Below are positions 1-9,440 of a stretch of DNA of 64,000 nucleotides, piece by piece (position 1 is the first letter of the stretch; each line of letters starts with the position of its first letter). A model generated the notes under the pieces. That model saw nothing but the letters and a program-made list of their open reading frames with translations. It was not told where the DNA came from and ran no database searches. The translations under genes and the position numbers were made by a program. The stretch spans positions 372,001-436,000 of the forward strand of contig JANCYW010000002.1 of NCBI GenBank assembly GCA_026184775.1. The letters are read 5' to 3'. The DNA is from Cyanidium caldarium (lineage: Eukaryota; Rhodophyta; Bangiophyceae; Cyanidiales; Cyanidiaceae).

Positions 1-1140
1 CGCCTGGTGATCCACACTGCCAACGATATTGAGTACGACTGGGTGCACAAGTGTCAGGGCGTATTCGTGCACGATTTGTGCTTGGCGCCGGCCGCATGCT
101 CCGCGCCACCTGGCACCATGGGACACGGGCTGGTGCGTTACTTGTCGGCGTATGTGCAGGCCGCGCGAGCGAGCATGCAGTCAGCGCGCCCGCGTCTGGT
201 GTCCGCCGGCGGTGCTGCGGCCTTGCGAGATGGCATGTCGGTATTCGTGCGGTTGGTGCAGCGTGCCGATTTCCGCGCGCTCGCTCACATGCACGTGGTG
301 GCCTCGGTGCCCGGCTGGCATGCGATGCGCGAGGCACAACCGGCGCCTTTCGGATATCCGGCATTGGCGACACTGGTGGGGACTGCCGCGCTGCGGCAGC
401 GATCGCCGGCGACGCGCTTGATCATTCAGTGCAGCTCGTTGTCGTCGGCGGATATGAGCGCATCGGTCTCCAGTGCGGGCGCGGCAGCCGCCGGCCCGTG
501 GTTTACTCGACAATTTCTGGCGGCTCTAATGCCTGCAGCTGCCACTGCCTCCGTGCACTTGATGTGGCCGACCGTGGAGCAAGTGCGCTCCTCCCTGGAG
601 GGTTACCACTCTGGCATCGGGTTACTGGCGTCCGCCAAAGTGTTCACCGACAGGCCGAGCTTGTCACTGCCCGCGTACTTGACGGCGTGGAATGCAGAAT
701 GGTCGCATCGACAACGGATCATGCCGCACATCAAAACCATCGCCGCCTGCCGGGGCGACAACGGTGAATGCGACTATTGCTATCTGGGGTCGGCCAATGC
801 GACACCGGCCGCCTGGGGTGCGCTGCAGCGGCAGGGACAATCGTTGCGGTGCATGAACTGGGAACTGGGCGTGTTGTGGGTGTCGGCGGCTGGCGACTAT
901 TCGACGAACGCCCCCCTTCTGTGGCATGCGCGCGATGCCCCGAGAGGGCCACCAGACCCAACGGACCGACGGTCATACCGACTCCTCCCGCTGCCCTATG
1001 ACACTGCAGAGGCGGCGCTGGCGAGGTATCGGCGCGGACGCGACCAGCCGTGGGTAAGCGATCGTCTGGAACTGCTGCCGGACGCCGCGGAAGATGCCGT
1101 GAACTATGCGGGCGGAGGCGTGTCGGGTCGTCCAAAGTAG
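1..1140 (+). CDS. TDP1: Tyrosyl-DNA phosphodiesterase 1, C-terminal part (5' end outside window)
   Basis: TDP1 removes 3'-phosphotyrosyl adducts, such as stalled topoisomerase I, from DNA ends in the nucleus. The frame is already open at base 1 and begins with RLVIHTANDIEYDW, matching the family's conserved (V/I)IHTAN...DW segment that follows the first HKN catalytic motif; that first motif must lie upstream. The second catalytic motif is complete: PHIKT with the histidine at bases 727-729, then LGSANATPAAWG with the asparagine at 796-798, then the family-typical NWELGVLW. The stop is TAG at 1138-1140. The conserved core has an insert, CRGDNGECDYC, between the His/Lys and Asn residues. About 379 residues are visible against roughly 600 for the whole family protein. 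The identification rests on recalled family motifs and is firm. Confidence 0.92.
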   Translation, partial: RLVIHTANDIEYDWVHKCQGVFVHDLCLAPAACSAPPGTMGHGLVRYLSAYVQAARASMQSARPRLVSAGGAAALRDGMSVFVRLVQRADFRALAHMHVVASVPGWHAMREAQPAPFGYPALATLVGTAALRQRSPATRLIIQCSSLSSADMSASVSSAGAAAAGPWFTRQFLAALMPAAATASVHLMWPTVEQVRSSLEGYHSGIGLLASAKVFTDRPSLSLPAYLTAWNAEWSHRQRIMPHIKTIAACRGDNGECDYCYLGSANATPAAWGALQRQGQSLRCMNWELGVLWVSAAGDYSTNAPLLWHARDAPRGPPDPTDRRSYRLLPLPYDTAEAALARYRRGRDQPWVSDRLELLPDAAEDAVNYAGGGVSGRPK

Positions 1141-1257
1141 CTCCGCCTTCTTGGCCGAATGGATGTAGCGGTCCTCATCGACGGGGGAATTCCGCATCGA
1201 CTTGCGCAGCAGCATGCACGCTCTTTACACAGCGCGCTCCAGCACAACCGCGCAGCG

Positions 1258-2901
1258 TCAGACGATCCGCTGGTGGACGTCGCGGCGTACCAGGAACGCG
1301 ACGCGCTCCCGAAACGGTCCGTAGACGCTGGGCTCCACCTCGGCCACCTCCGCGCAGAACAGCTCCTCGGAGTGACCGATGACGCAGCGCATGTTCAGGT
1401 GTCGCAGGTTCACGCCCTTCCGCATCAGATACAGCAGCCGCGGTGCGATCCGCTCCTCCAACGAGTAAGACAGCAGCGAGGGGAAATGCAGCAGGACGCG
1501 CGGATTCAGACCCAGGCGGTACTTGACAAACTCCAACTTCGGCCGCAGCTCTCGCTCCAGATCCATGTACAGTATCGGCGGGAAGGAGCGCACGACCCGC
1601 GACACCTCGTGAATGCCGTTCTGCTGCAGGAACGATACCACCGGCGCTGCTTGCGCCTCCACGTCGAGCGCCAACAGCGACGGAAAACCGCGCACGCACT
1701 TGGCGACGGCGACGCGGTTCAGCCCAAGCTCCTGCAAGTAATGCACCACTCGACGCATCTGTTGCTCCAGCGGCAAGGCAACGCAGCGCGGGTAGCTGCG
1801 CAGCACCGCCGCCACATGCTCGCGCTTCTCCAGACCGACTTCTGTCTGCAAAAAGGCGCACGCCTCCTCCAACCGCTCTAGCGGATAGAGGAAGATGGCC
1901 GGAAAGGCGCGCACGATCTTCTCGATCGGCCGCGGCGGATACGCGCCCACCCAATCGCACAGGAACCGCAGTCGCGGCTGTAAGTCGCGCTCGACGTTGC
2001 GCGATAGAATCCAAGGCGCCCGACGCACGAACGAGCCGAAAGAGGAGCGCGCGGCAGCAAAGGCGCACCCGTGTGGCGGGTCGGCCATGCAGAACGAATG
2101 CAACGCCTGAATGTGTTCCACCGGCGTCAGGAGGGCGCCAGGATGTTGCCGTACGATGCGGGTGAAATCGCGGCCGCCGCGTAGCCCGACACTGCGCAAT
2201 GCCGTTACGGTGGCCGCCAGCTGCCCCTCTCGCGGCCGCCATGCGTGGATCACCTGTGGTCGCGAGGCCAGTATTTGGCGCGCCTTGCCCGGATCGATCT
2301 GGGCGTGCTCCGCCCAATCGTGCAGGATCACGCCCACCCGCTGCGCGTAACGGCGTTGCAACGCCAGCCGACTGCGTAGTAGCAACCGATCCAGCTGCAC
2401 ACCGGTAAAGTCGTGCAGCTCCAGCAGCGGCAGCGCCTCTTGCCATTCCGTTCGCGGCGGCAGCGTGACCCGCCAGGCGCCCGCGCGCACTCGGGCCGCC
2501 ACCCGCACCGCCCCTAGGCGCTCCAATTCAGCCGCCAGTTGCTCCCGCTCCCGTTGAAATACGGCACCGACAGCGTTCCCGGTGTCCACGAGAGTCGCCA
2601 CGGCTCCGTTCGCTTGCACCGCCGTGCCATTCAGTCCGCCCGGTCCCAACACGCCCACCCCGAGCCGCTGTCGCAGCGCCGTCAGCCATGCCCGCAGCGG
2701 TGCCAAACGCTTGCTCCAGCGCAACACCCGCGCTGTCAGAGATGCCGCCACAGGCGGCGGCCGCTCCGACTTGCCCACCACCGTGTACACGGCGCCACGA
2801 TCGCTTGCACCGCGGACGCGTGGCCGGCGCCCGGAGGCAATAGGGGCAGGCCGTCGGAGCGGTGCGATAAACGCAGTTGCATTCAGCACCGCGGTGGTCA
2901 T
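1258..2901 (-). CDS. mTERF-family protein, probably organelle-targeted
   Basis: Proteins of the mTERF family bind organellar nucleic acids through stacked short helical repeats and act in transcription, splicing or ribosome assembly in plastids or mitochondria. The C-terminal 350 residues show the repeating pattern of this family, for example FPPILYMDLERELRPKLEFV followed about 35 residues later by FPSLLSYSLEERIAPRLLYL; the recurrent FP(S/P)(I/L)L motif is diagnostic. I chose the ATG at 2901, giving 547 residues, because it starts MTTAVLNATAFIAPL, resembling a red-algal plastid transit peptide with an early Phe. The frame stays open to 3372, but that upstream part lies in the divergent promoter region shared with the UDP-glucose dehydrogenase gene. 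It is convergent with TDP1 (117 bp between stops). The exact mTERF subgroup and organelle are not resolved. Confidence 0.85.
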   Translation of the reverse strand: MTTAVLNATAFIAPLRRPAPIASGRRPRVRGASDRGAVYTVVGKSERPPPVAASLTARVLRWSKRLAPLRAWLTALRQRLGVGVLGPGGLNGTAVQANGAVATLVDTGNAVGAVFQREREQLAAELERLGAVRVAARVRAGAWRVTLPPRTEWQEALPLLELHDFTGVQLDRLLLRSRLALQRRYAQRVGVILHDWAEHAQIDPGKARQILASRPQVIHAWRPREGQLAATVTALRSVGLRGGRDFTRIVRQHPGALLTPVEHIQALHSFCMADPPHGCAFAAARSSFGSFVRRAPWILSRNVERDLQPRLRFLCDWVGAYPPRPIEKIVRAFPAIFLYPLERLEEACAFLQTEVGLEKREHVAAVLRSYPRCVALPLEQQMRRVVHYLQELGLNRVAVAKCVRGFPSLLALDVEAQAAPVVSFLQQNGIHEVSRVVRSFPPILYMDLERELRPKLEFVKYRLGLNPRVLLHFPSLLSYSLEERIAPRLLYLMRKGVNLRHLNMRCVIGHSEELFCAEVAEVEPSVYGPFRERVAFLVRRDVHQRIV

Positions 2902-3468
2902 AGCGAGAAGCGAGAGGCAGGCATCCACCGGCCTATGGACGAATGTACAGGGAATCGGATCCGCAGCGCCCTCGAAAGTGACCGAACGTGGCCGACAAAT
3001 CCGCGTCCGACGAGGCAATGGGAGGCCCGCAACGTAAATAGTGTGCCCGCTCCAGTCGCTATGGGAAGCGTTGGACACCCCTGGGCACTGCAATGACCGT
3101 GGCGACCGATTCAGGTACAGGTTGCTGCGGCCACCCGTCCCTTCTCGACTCCGCGGCGGCAGAATGAGAAAAGCGTTGCCCGTGCCGTTCGTCCGACACA
3201 TCGATCTCGCCGAATCGTCCCGCGGCGCGGCTCTCCGATCGCGCGCGCCCGCTGACGAAGGCGGGAAGGGTGTTCTGTCAGGGGGGGGCGCTTGGACACG
3301 TCCTTGGGGAGGGCGTTCTCGCTTTGGTGTGCGGATTTCATCAACGACCGCGCTCCGTATGATCTTCTTCACACCTTAGGCGCACTGCTGGGTGTTGAAC
3401 ATCCTGGCGATCCTTCGCTGCCTCGTGTTCTCTGCGCTTCACCAGTTCTGTACGCCGTCCCTCAGCCG
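2902..3468. other. Divergent intergenic region, mTERF / UGDH
   Basis: About 570 bp between two divergently oriented starts. It should hold both promoters. It contains a run of eight G around 3280 but no motif I would defend. Both flanking frames extend into it without a stop. Confidence 0.5.
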
Positions 3469-4893
3469 ATGAACGGCACTCGGAATCTCAAGATCGCCTG
3501 CATCGGCGCCGGCTACGTGGGTGGCCCCACTATGGCGGTGATCGCTGCCAAGTCGCCACCGGGCGCGGTGGACGTGTTGGTGCTGGACAAGTCGGAGGTG
3601 CGTGTGCGGGAGTGGAACTCGGATCGGCTGCCTATCTACGAACCGGGTCTGGAGGAGTTGGTGAAGGCGCAGCGCGGCAAGAACCTGCACTTTTCCAGCG
3701 ACGTGGACGGTGGCATCCGCTGGGCGGACATGATTTTCGTGGCGGTGAACACGCCTACCAAGCGGTGCGGTATCGGCGCCGGACAGGCGGCCGATATGAC
3801 TTTTGTGGAGGCGGCGGCGCGCCGTATCGCCGAGGTGGCCGACACGCCCAAGATAGTGGTGGAGAAGAGCACCGTCCCCATCCGCACGGCGGAGGCGATC
3901 CGACAGGTGCTCGAGGCGAACGGGCGCACCAGCTTTGCCATCCTGTCGAATCCGGAGTTTCTGGCGGAGGGCTCCGCCATCCGCGACCTCTGCGAACCGG
4001 ATCGCGTGTTGATCGGCGGCAACGTGGACCGCGAGACGGACCGTCAAGCCGTGCAGACACTCGTCGACGTGTACGCCTATTGGGTGCCGCGCGAGCGCAT
4101 CCTCACCACCAATGTGTGGTCGAGCGAGCTGAGCAAGCTGGTGGCGAATGCGTTTCTGGCGCAGCGCGTATCGTCCATCAACTCGGTGTCGGCGTTGTGC
4201 GAGGCGAGCGGCGCGGACGTGAGCGAGGTGGCGCGCGCCGTCGGCATGGACGCGCGCATCGGCCCGCATTTCCTCGGTGCCAGCGTCGGTTTCGGCGGCT
4301 CCTGCTTTCAGAAGGATATCCTGAATTTGGTGTACCTGTGCGAATCGTTCAAACTGGATGCGGTGGCTTGCTACTGGCGACAGGTGATCGAGATGAACAA
4401 CTGGCAAAAAGAGCGCTTCACCGTGCGCATCTTGCACGGCATGTACAACACCATCACCGGCAAGAAGATCGCCGTGCTGGGGTTCGCTTTCAAGAGGGAC
4501 ACCGGGGACACGCGCGAGAGTCCGGCGATCGACGTGTGTGCTCGCCTGTGGGAGGAGCAGGCTCTGTTGAGCATTTACGACCCCAAAGTGGACGCCGAGC
4601 AAATTTGGGACGACCTCACCCGCCGCTGTCACTGCACGCGCGATGAACTGCAGCAGCGCATCCGCCTGGCGCCCAGCGCGGAGGCCGCCGCCCACGGCAG
4701 CCACGCCCTGCTCCTCCTCACCGATTGGGAGGAGTTTCGTGCGCTCGATTTTGGCCAGATTTACCGCTCGATGTCCAAGCCAGCGTTTGTGTTCGACGGG
4801 CGCAACCTGCTGGATGCGGCAGCGTTGCGTCAACTGGGCTATGTGGTGTACGCTGTCGGCAAACCGATCGATCCGCGTTTGAACTTGGTGTGA
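3469..4893 (+). CDS. UGDH: UDP-glucose 6-dehydrogenase
   Basis: Cytosolic enzyme that oxidises UDP-glucose to UDP-glucuronate with two NAD+, supplying precursors for wall polysaccharides. The ATG at 3469 gives 474 residues, the usual eukaryotic length. Near the N-terminus is the NAD-binding loop IGAGYVGGPTMAVIA. The conserved NPEFLAEGSAI segment, WSSELSKLVANAFLAQR and the active-site GFGGSCFQKDILNLVYLCE with the catalytic cysteine at about residue 279 are intact, followed by the C-terminal domain with LGFAFKRDTGDTRESPAID and PAFVFDGRNLLD. It is colinear with animal and plant UGDH from end to end with no insert. The frame is open upstream to 3292, but those residues have no counterpart in the family. 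Divergent from the mTERF gene and convergent with the FKBP gene. Confidence 0.97.
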   Translation: MNGTRNLKIACIGAGYVGGPTMAVIAAKSPPGAVDVLVLDKSEVRVREWNSDRLPIYEPGLEELVKAQRGKNLHFSSDVDGGIRWADMIFVAVNTPTKRCGIGAGQAADMTFVEAAARRIAEVADTPKIVVEKSTVPIRTAEAIRQVLEANGRTSFAILSNPEFLAEGSAIRDLCEPDRVLIGGNVDRETDRQAVQTLVDVYAYWVPRERILTTNVWSSELSKLVANAFLAQRVSSINSVSALCEASGADVSEVARAVGMDARIGPHFLGASVGFGGSCFQKDILNLVYLCESFKLDAVACYWRQVIEMNNWQKERFTVRILHGMYNTITGKKIAVLGFAFKRDTGDTRESPAIDVCARLWEEQALLSIYDPKVDAEQIWDDLTRRCHCTRDELQQRIRLAPSAEAAAHGSHALLLLTDWEEFRALDFGQIYRSMSKPAFVFDGRNLLDAAALRQLGYVVYAVGKPIDPRLNLV

Positions 4894-5018
4894 AGCGAGC
4901 AACGGGAACAGGGGACGACGAGATCCGACATCCAGCACCTCCCGCCTGCCCTGATAGTTAATCTTGCGGCGCGCCCCACACTCCCCAGCGGGATGCATTC
5001 CGTGTGCGTGCGCGCGCC

Positions 5019-5708
5019 CTAAATCGGCGACACTGCCACCCGCAGCAACTCCACATCGTACGTCAGCGTCTCGTCCGGGGGGATCAGGCAGCCCCGCTCC
5101 TCCACGCACACGCCACGCTTGCCGAAAGCCATCTCGCTCGGCACGATGATGCGTCGCTTGCCGCCCACCTTCATGGTGCGGATGCCGACCTCGATGCCGG
5201 GCAGCATCTGCCGCTTGCCGTAGACAAACGCCACCGGTTTGCGGCCCTTGGAGCGGGTGTTGTCGAACACCTTCCCATTCGACAGGTACCCTATATAGTG
5301 TATGACCACCAGATCGCCGTCTTGCGGGGTGGCGCCGGTGCCCTGCACCTCGTCCGCGTATTGCACGCCGCCGTCGTCGGTCACGAATGATAACGTCTTG
5401 GACCGCATCTTGGGCGCGTCCGCCGCAGAGGCGGAGGCAGAGCGGGTAGTGTAGAGCGTGAAGAGAAGGGTCAGGTGTGTGAGTGCCCGTTGTAGAAACG
5501 TCCGTCGGGATAACGAGGAGGCGGTGGCGGGCGTCGGCGGCGCGCATCCGCCACCCGCGCTGCGAGACATGTGCAACCGAGGCGCACCGGTAGCGGTTCG
5601 TCGCAGCCGCCGCGAAGAGACGGTTAGAGTTTTCCCCGCAATTCTACATCTGACACGCCCATCGGATGGGATAATGAAACCACAAGATTCTGTGTTAGCC
5701 CTATCCAT
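5019..5708 (-). CDS. FKBP-type peptidyl-prolyl isomerase, predicted thylakoid lumen
   Basis: FKBP domain (about residues 110-225) with VQGTGATPQDGDLVVIHYIG, VFDNTRSKGRKPVAFVYG, LPGIEVGIRTMKVGGKRR and a conserved C-terminal strand YDVELL. This is the plant lumenal FKBP subfamily, including an inserted ERGCLIPP loop. The N-terminus looks bipartite: from the ATG at 5708 there is MDRANTESCGFIIPS, then a basic stretch, then SSLSRRTFLQ (twin arginines near residues 68-69), a hydrophobic stretch LTHLTLLFTLY and an AxA-type site SASASAADA. That is what a stromal transit peptide followed by a Tat signal would look like, so lumenal delivery is inferred. Other in-frame ATGs are at 5795 and 5570. Length 229 residues. 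Confidence 0.9.
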   Translation of the reverse strand: MDRANTESCGFIIPSDGRVRCRIAGKTLTVSSRRLRRTATGAPRLHMSRSAGGGCAPPTPATASSLSRRTFLQRALTHLTLLFTLYTTRSASASAADAPKMRSKTLSFVTDDGGVQYADEVQGTGATPQDGDLVVIHYIGYLSNGKVFDNTRSKGRKPVAFVYGKRQMLPGIEVGIRTMKVGGKRRIIVPSEMAFGKRGVCVEERGCLIPPDETLTYDVELLRVAVSPI

Positions 5709-5934
5709 TGTGGTGATCCGGCGCAACCCAGTACGGCGACAAGTGAATCCATGGCCGACGAGAAATCGCTGACGGATGCGGGAAGTGGCCACCATCGAGA
5801 GGTGTCATCGCCGTGCGTGCAAGGTAGCACAGAGGGGAAGGCATTCGACGTCCCCGAGAAGGGCATATTTATGTCAGCCGAGTCGGAGGGTGCCCATTGC
5901 GTCTTGCGGCCTCGACTCCGACATATTCCACCCG

Positions 5935-6723
5935 CTAGTCCTTGCGCAGCTCGTAGCGGGTCTGTCGCACCCCGGCGGCGGTGATCTGCCACATCTCCAG
6001 CGCGTCGCCGGTGTGAATATCGCGCTCGGTGGCCGAGGCAAACGCGTCGCGCACCAGCGCTGTCGCCTGCTCCAGAGTCAGGGAGGGAGCGCGTTCAGCA
6101 TCGGGCACGCTGTAACGCTGTCGGCCGGAAAACTGCTGATCCAGCACCGGCTGCACGATCGCCTGGCCGGATCCGCTACACACCACCTTGAGCTGCTCGT
6201 GCGAGCCGATCGCATCGTAGCCGTACACGAAACCCTCGCCGGTGGCGCTGTCGATACCGCCCAGCACGTTGAACGCGTAGATGGGGAAGAAACGTCGGCT
6301 GTACAGGGTGTTGCTCAGCATCTGGGCCGCCGCCGGCAAAGACATATCCCGCTGGTGCTGGTGCCGATACATGGCCAACCGAGTGTGCAGCATCTTATGC
6401 AGGTACTGCCGATCGGCGCCCATGCCTGCACTGGCCAGCACCACTCGATCGGTCAGTTGGGTGATTTTGGTGAACTCGCGCGTCGGTATGGAGAAGCTCA
6501 CCGAGAAGCGCGTATCGGCAGCCACTATGGCGTAGTCGCGACCGGCCAGTGCCACCACTGTGCCACCATTGTCCTGATACGGTGACCAGCGTGCGGGGCG
6601 CTCCGCGGCGTTGACGGATGGAGCGGCAGACGGGTGCGGGACGGAGTGCGGCGGGGAGAGTGGGTGAGGCGCGCTCGAGAAGAGAGGAGGCAGGAAACTC
6701 GAGTGGGATAGAGGGCGATCCAT
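5935..6723 (-). CDS. PSMB1: 20S proteasome subunit beta type-1 (beta6)
   Basis: Non-catalytic beta subunit of the 20S proteasome core. After a Pro/Ser-rich N-terminus of about 45 residues, the sequence RWSPYQDNGGTVVALAG leads into the Ntn-hydrolase fold. NTLYSRRFFPIYAFNVLGG, SGSGQAIVQPVLDQQ and the end SATERDIHTGDALEMW with final LRKD are specific to the beta6/PSMB1 subunit. Length 262 residues from the ATG at 6723, close to the family's about 240. As expected for beta6, an active N-terminal threonine is not exposed. It lies in tandem with the FKBP gene and divergent from TAF7. Confidence 0.95.
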   Translation of the reverse strand: MDRPLSHSSFLPPLFSSAPHPLSPPHSVPHPSAAPSVNAAERPARWSPYQDNGGTVVALAGRDYAIVAADTRFSVSFSIPTREFTKITQLTDRVVLASAGMGADRQYLHKMLHTRLAMYRHQHQRDMSLPAAAQMLSNTLYSRRFFPIYAFNVLGGIDSATGEGFVYGYDAIGSHEQLKVVCSGSGQAIVQPVLDQQFSGRQRYSVPDAERAPSLTLEQATALVRDAFASATERDIHTGDALEMWQITAAGVRQTRYELRKD

Positions 6724-7069
6724 CCAGTTTGACGTTAGAGATGATCCACCACTGTAATCTGATCACCTGACGTCCGCTGCTCCGACCCCGTCCACGGAAC
6801 TCGGTGTCCTCGGTCGATAACAACACCAGGCGTCGCTCGTCCGCTGAACCGTTCGCACGACCGACGCGTTCGCTGCGGGAAATTCGGATGAGAGGTCATT
6901 CCGTCTCTCCAGTTCTGTCGTGAACCGTCGCTGGCGGGACGCAGCTCTGACCGAGGCTGGGCCAGCGCGGGGGCGATATACTTGACACAGGTACATCCGC
7001 TGACATGCCCTAGCCGTTCGCTCCCCTCTTTTCGCACTTCTCGACTCTTCTTTCTTCTCGTTCCTCGCC
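6724..7069. other. Divergent intergenic region, PSMB1 / TAF7
   Basis: 346 bp between two divergent starts. The side next to TAF7 is pyrimidine-rich (about 7010-7068). No RNA gene or clear TATA box seen. Confidence 0.45.
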
Positions 7070-8173
7070 ATGGCCACACCGCGAGACCTCCAGTTCGTGC
7101 TGCGGCTGCCCGAGCGGCTGGCAGTGCGTCTGCGCACTGCCATGCGGGAACGCGGCAGTGCCCAGCAGAGAGCGAGTGGAGTGGGCGGAGGCAGTGACAG
7201 TGGGCTGGGAGACGTGTTGCAGATCAAGGTCGTGACCGAGTCTGGTGCCGCGGAAGGAGTGCGCGCATCGTTGCCGACGGCACCGGCCAGTCGACGGGAA
7301 ACGGAGGCGCCCGGAGTGGTGGATACCGGCGTCGCTGACACCAGACCGGAGAATTTCTCGCTGTTGTTCTTCCCGGAGAATCGCAGCGGTCGGCTGGCGG
7401 CGCTACGCATCGGCAACGAGCACCGCTATGAAGAGTACTTTGGCTACTTGTTCGATCTGCCGTGCACCTTGGAGAGCTACAAAACGCTCGACGGCCGCAC
7501 CGTGTACAAGTCGGCTGATGTACATCAACTGCTGCAGATCTATGAGGACCCGAAAGACCTTCCACTCGGCAACAACGAGCTGCTGCCGGACGGGTTGACG
7601 CCGGCGTCGCGCGGCTTCGTCGAGCGTCACCAACCGGAGCCGGGCAAATTTTGCGCGCTCGAAGTGGCGCAGTACGAGGAGATCATCAAGTATGTGTTGG
7701 ATTTTCGGAAATCGTGGAAGGGCACCAAACCGGTGCGGGTGGATGCGGACGATGAGGTGGTGGAGGAGGAGGAGGTTTGGGTGCCGGCGGATGAGGGAGA
7801 GGCGGTGACAGTGGATCAGGAGGAGCGGCCGGACACAGCGGCATGGCCGGCGTCGACAGGGCCGCTGCATATGACTATTACGTCGCCCGACGTCGAAGGC
7901 GACAAGTTCGCCATGCAGTTGGAGCAGGAACTGATGGGCGGCCCGGATGAAGCTGATGCTGCCGAAGCAGAGGCCGAGCCGCCAACGGCACTGCATCAAG
8001 CCGAGCGCGCGCGCATCGAAATGCGGGCGCGCGAGCTGGAGTCGCGCGTCCGCGACTATGAGCAGCAGCTGCATCGCGCTACCAACCCGGTGTTACGGGG
8101 ACGTATTCACCGGCGACTGGAGGAGGCGCGCACCGAACTGCAGCAGCAACGAAGTGCGCAGCAGCGGTCGTAA
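7070..8173 (+). CDS. TAF7: TFIID subunit TAF7
   Basis: Subunit of the general transcription factor TFIID. The N-terminal TAFII55 domain is recognisable in two blocks: LQFVLRLPERLAVRLRTAM at residues 8-26, and LFDLPCTLESYKTLDGRTVY with KSADVHQLLQIYED at about residues 125-160, the hallmark of TAF7. A 60-residue low-complexity segment separates the first block from the second. The C-terminal third has an acidic stretch (VVEEEEVWVPADEGE) and an Arg/Gln-rich predicted coiled coil, as in other TAF7 proteins. The ATG at 7070 fits the start of the domain. Length 367 residues, similar to human TAF7. Confidence 0.92.
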   Translation: MATPRDLQFVLRLPERLAVRLRTAMRERGSAQQRASGVGGGSDSGLGDVLQIKVVTESGAAEGVRASLPTAPASRRETEAPGVVDTGVADTRPENFSLLFFPENRSGRLAALRIGNEHRYEEYFGYLFDLPCTLESYKTLDGRTVYKSADVHQLLQIYEDPKDLPLGNNELLPDGLTPASRGFVERHQPEPGKFCALEVAQYEEIIKYVLDFRKSWKGTKPVRVDADDEVVEEEEVWVPADEGEAVTVDQEERPDTAAWPASTGPLHMTITSPDVEGDKFAMQLEQELMGGPDEADAAEAEAEPPTALHQAERARIEMRARELESRVRDYEQQLHRATNPVLRGRIHRRLEEARTELQQQRSAQQRS

Positions 8174-8445
8174 AGAGCAAGGCGTAGAAAGAGGGTGCGC
8201 GAGAGCGCTCGGATGCAACCTGCATCCCAGCACCACAGCACGCAGTCGCCGCGGAACAGGCACCCCATTGCCTTTTGTGAAATGCCGCTCGGCTGTGTAT
8301 CGACGACGCGCTCATCCGTGGCCTTCCCCTCCTTGAAAGGTGCTCACGCGCCCGTTAGCGTTGCCGCATCGTTTTTGCAACGTTTCCGTGCACCTTTCCC
8401 CGCTGTTGTTGAGACACTCGCTCTGTCTGTCCTCAGCAGCGATCC

Positions 8446-9150
8446 ATGCACGATAAGAGGATCCAACAACGGTTTGCGCAACGGGTCCAGCACGCCGACG
8501 CGCTGGGCAGAGCGCCGCTCTACCCGAGGGACGCCACCGGTTGGGAGACGGCGACCGAGCCGGACGCCACTGCCTTGGCGAGCGTGCGCCGGGCGCGACA
8601 AGCGCCGGGAGGACGAATCGGGACGACCGCCGCCGGCGACGGCCATTCGTCAGCTATGCACACCTCGCCACCACGAATCTTGGCGGTGTTCGCCCAGCGG
8701 CGGCGACAGCGACCGCGGTTGCGCGACGTCTCCGACAGCACCGCCAGCGCCAACGATGTGGCAACCGGCACGAAGCGGCGATACGAATACCTGGTGGAGT
8801 GGTCGGTGCCGGTGCATCTGCGGTCAGTGGCCGGCCCTGTCCGCGACGCTTCCGAGCGCGTCGAGGATGCAGAGGAGGGCGCGTCGCCCGAGCGATGCGA
8901 CGAGCCGCCATCAGCCACCGCATCGGATGCCAGCGGGGACGCATCGCGCTTTCCGTGCAAGACATCGTGGGTGACGCAGCGCACCGCCAAAAGGTATGGC
9001 GCCGAGGCGTTGAGCGTGTTTCTGAAAAAGCAAGAGCGAGCCGTCTTGCAACGACGGGAAGCGGAGCGCCCGCGCGCGATGGACAGCAGCAGTCCGGACA
9101 GGGCGGGCGTGGCCTCGTCACCCATCCGTCGCAGCCGCTACAAGCGATAA
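8446..9150 (+). CDS. Unrecognised protein, possible split chromodomain-like fold
   Basis: 234 residues from the ATG at 8446, same strand as TAF7 and 272 bp after it. The protein is Arg-rich (pI clearly basic at both ends). One block, RRYEYLVEWSVPV, resembles the YLVKW strand of a chromodomain, and about 60 residues later SWVTQRTAKRYGAEALSVFL could be the NTWEP...FL end, the two separated by an acidic, Ser-rich insert. This is suggestive only, and no aromatic cage can be assigned. The ORF has strong third-position GC like its neighbours, supporting that it is coding. A nuclear protein is likely from composition alone. Confidence 0.6.
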   Translation: MHDKRIQQRFAQRVQHADALGRAPLYPRDATGWETATEPDATALASVRRARQAPGGRIGTTAAGDGHSSAMHTSPPRILAVFAQRRRQRPRLRDVSDSTASANDVATGTKRRYEYLVEWSVPVHLRSVAGPVRDASERVEDAEEGASPERCDEPPSATASDASGDASRFPCKTSWVTQRTAKRYGAEALSVFLKKQERAVLQRREAERPRAMDSSSPDRAGVASSPIRRSRYKR

Positions 9151-9440
9151 ACGAGGAGGAGGAGAAGGAGCAGGAGGCGACATATGGAAAGATGTGCATC
9201 GCGACGCAGGGAATGTGATGGTTGTTCGTGTATGAACCGTTTAGGAGGGCGCCTTCACCGGCAGCATGCGTCGCCGCTCCGTACGATGCACGCACAAAGA
9301 ACTTTCCACACTCTTCGATTCGCTTCCATAAACTCCCGTGCTTCGATTTTGAATCGCCGTCCCGCCCGAAGCCGTTCCGAGACGCTGTGGCCACGCACGC
9401 GCACTTCGCTGCTCCGCCTGCGTGCTCTCTCTCCATGTGA

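Noticed and set aside
3439-5547. 702-residue open frame on the minus strand opposite UDP-glucose dehydrogenase
   Set aside because: Antisense shadow of a strongly conserved gene; GC-rich third positions remove stops on the opposite strand. The protein resembles nothing.
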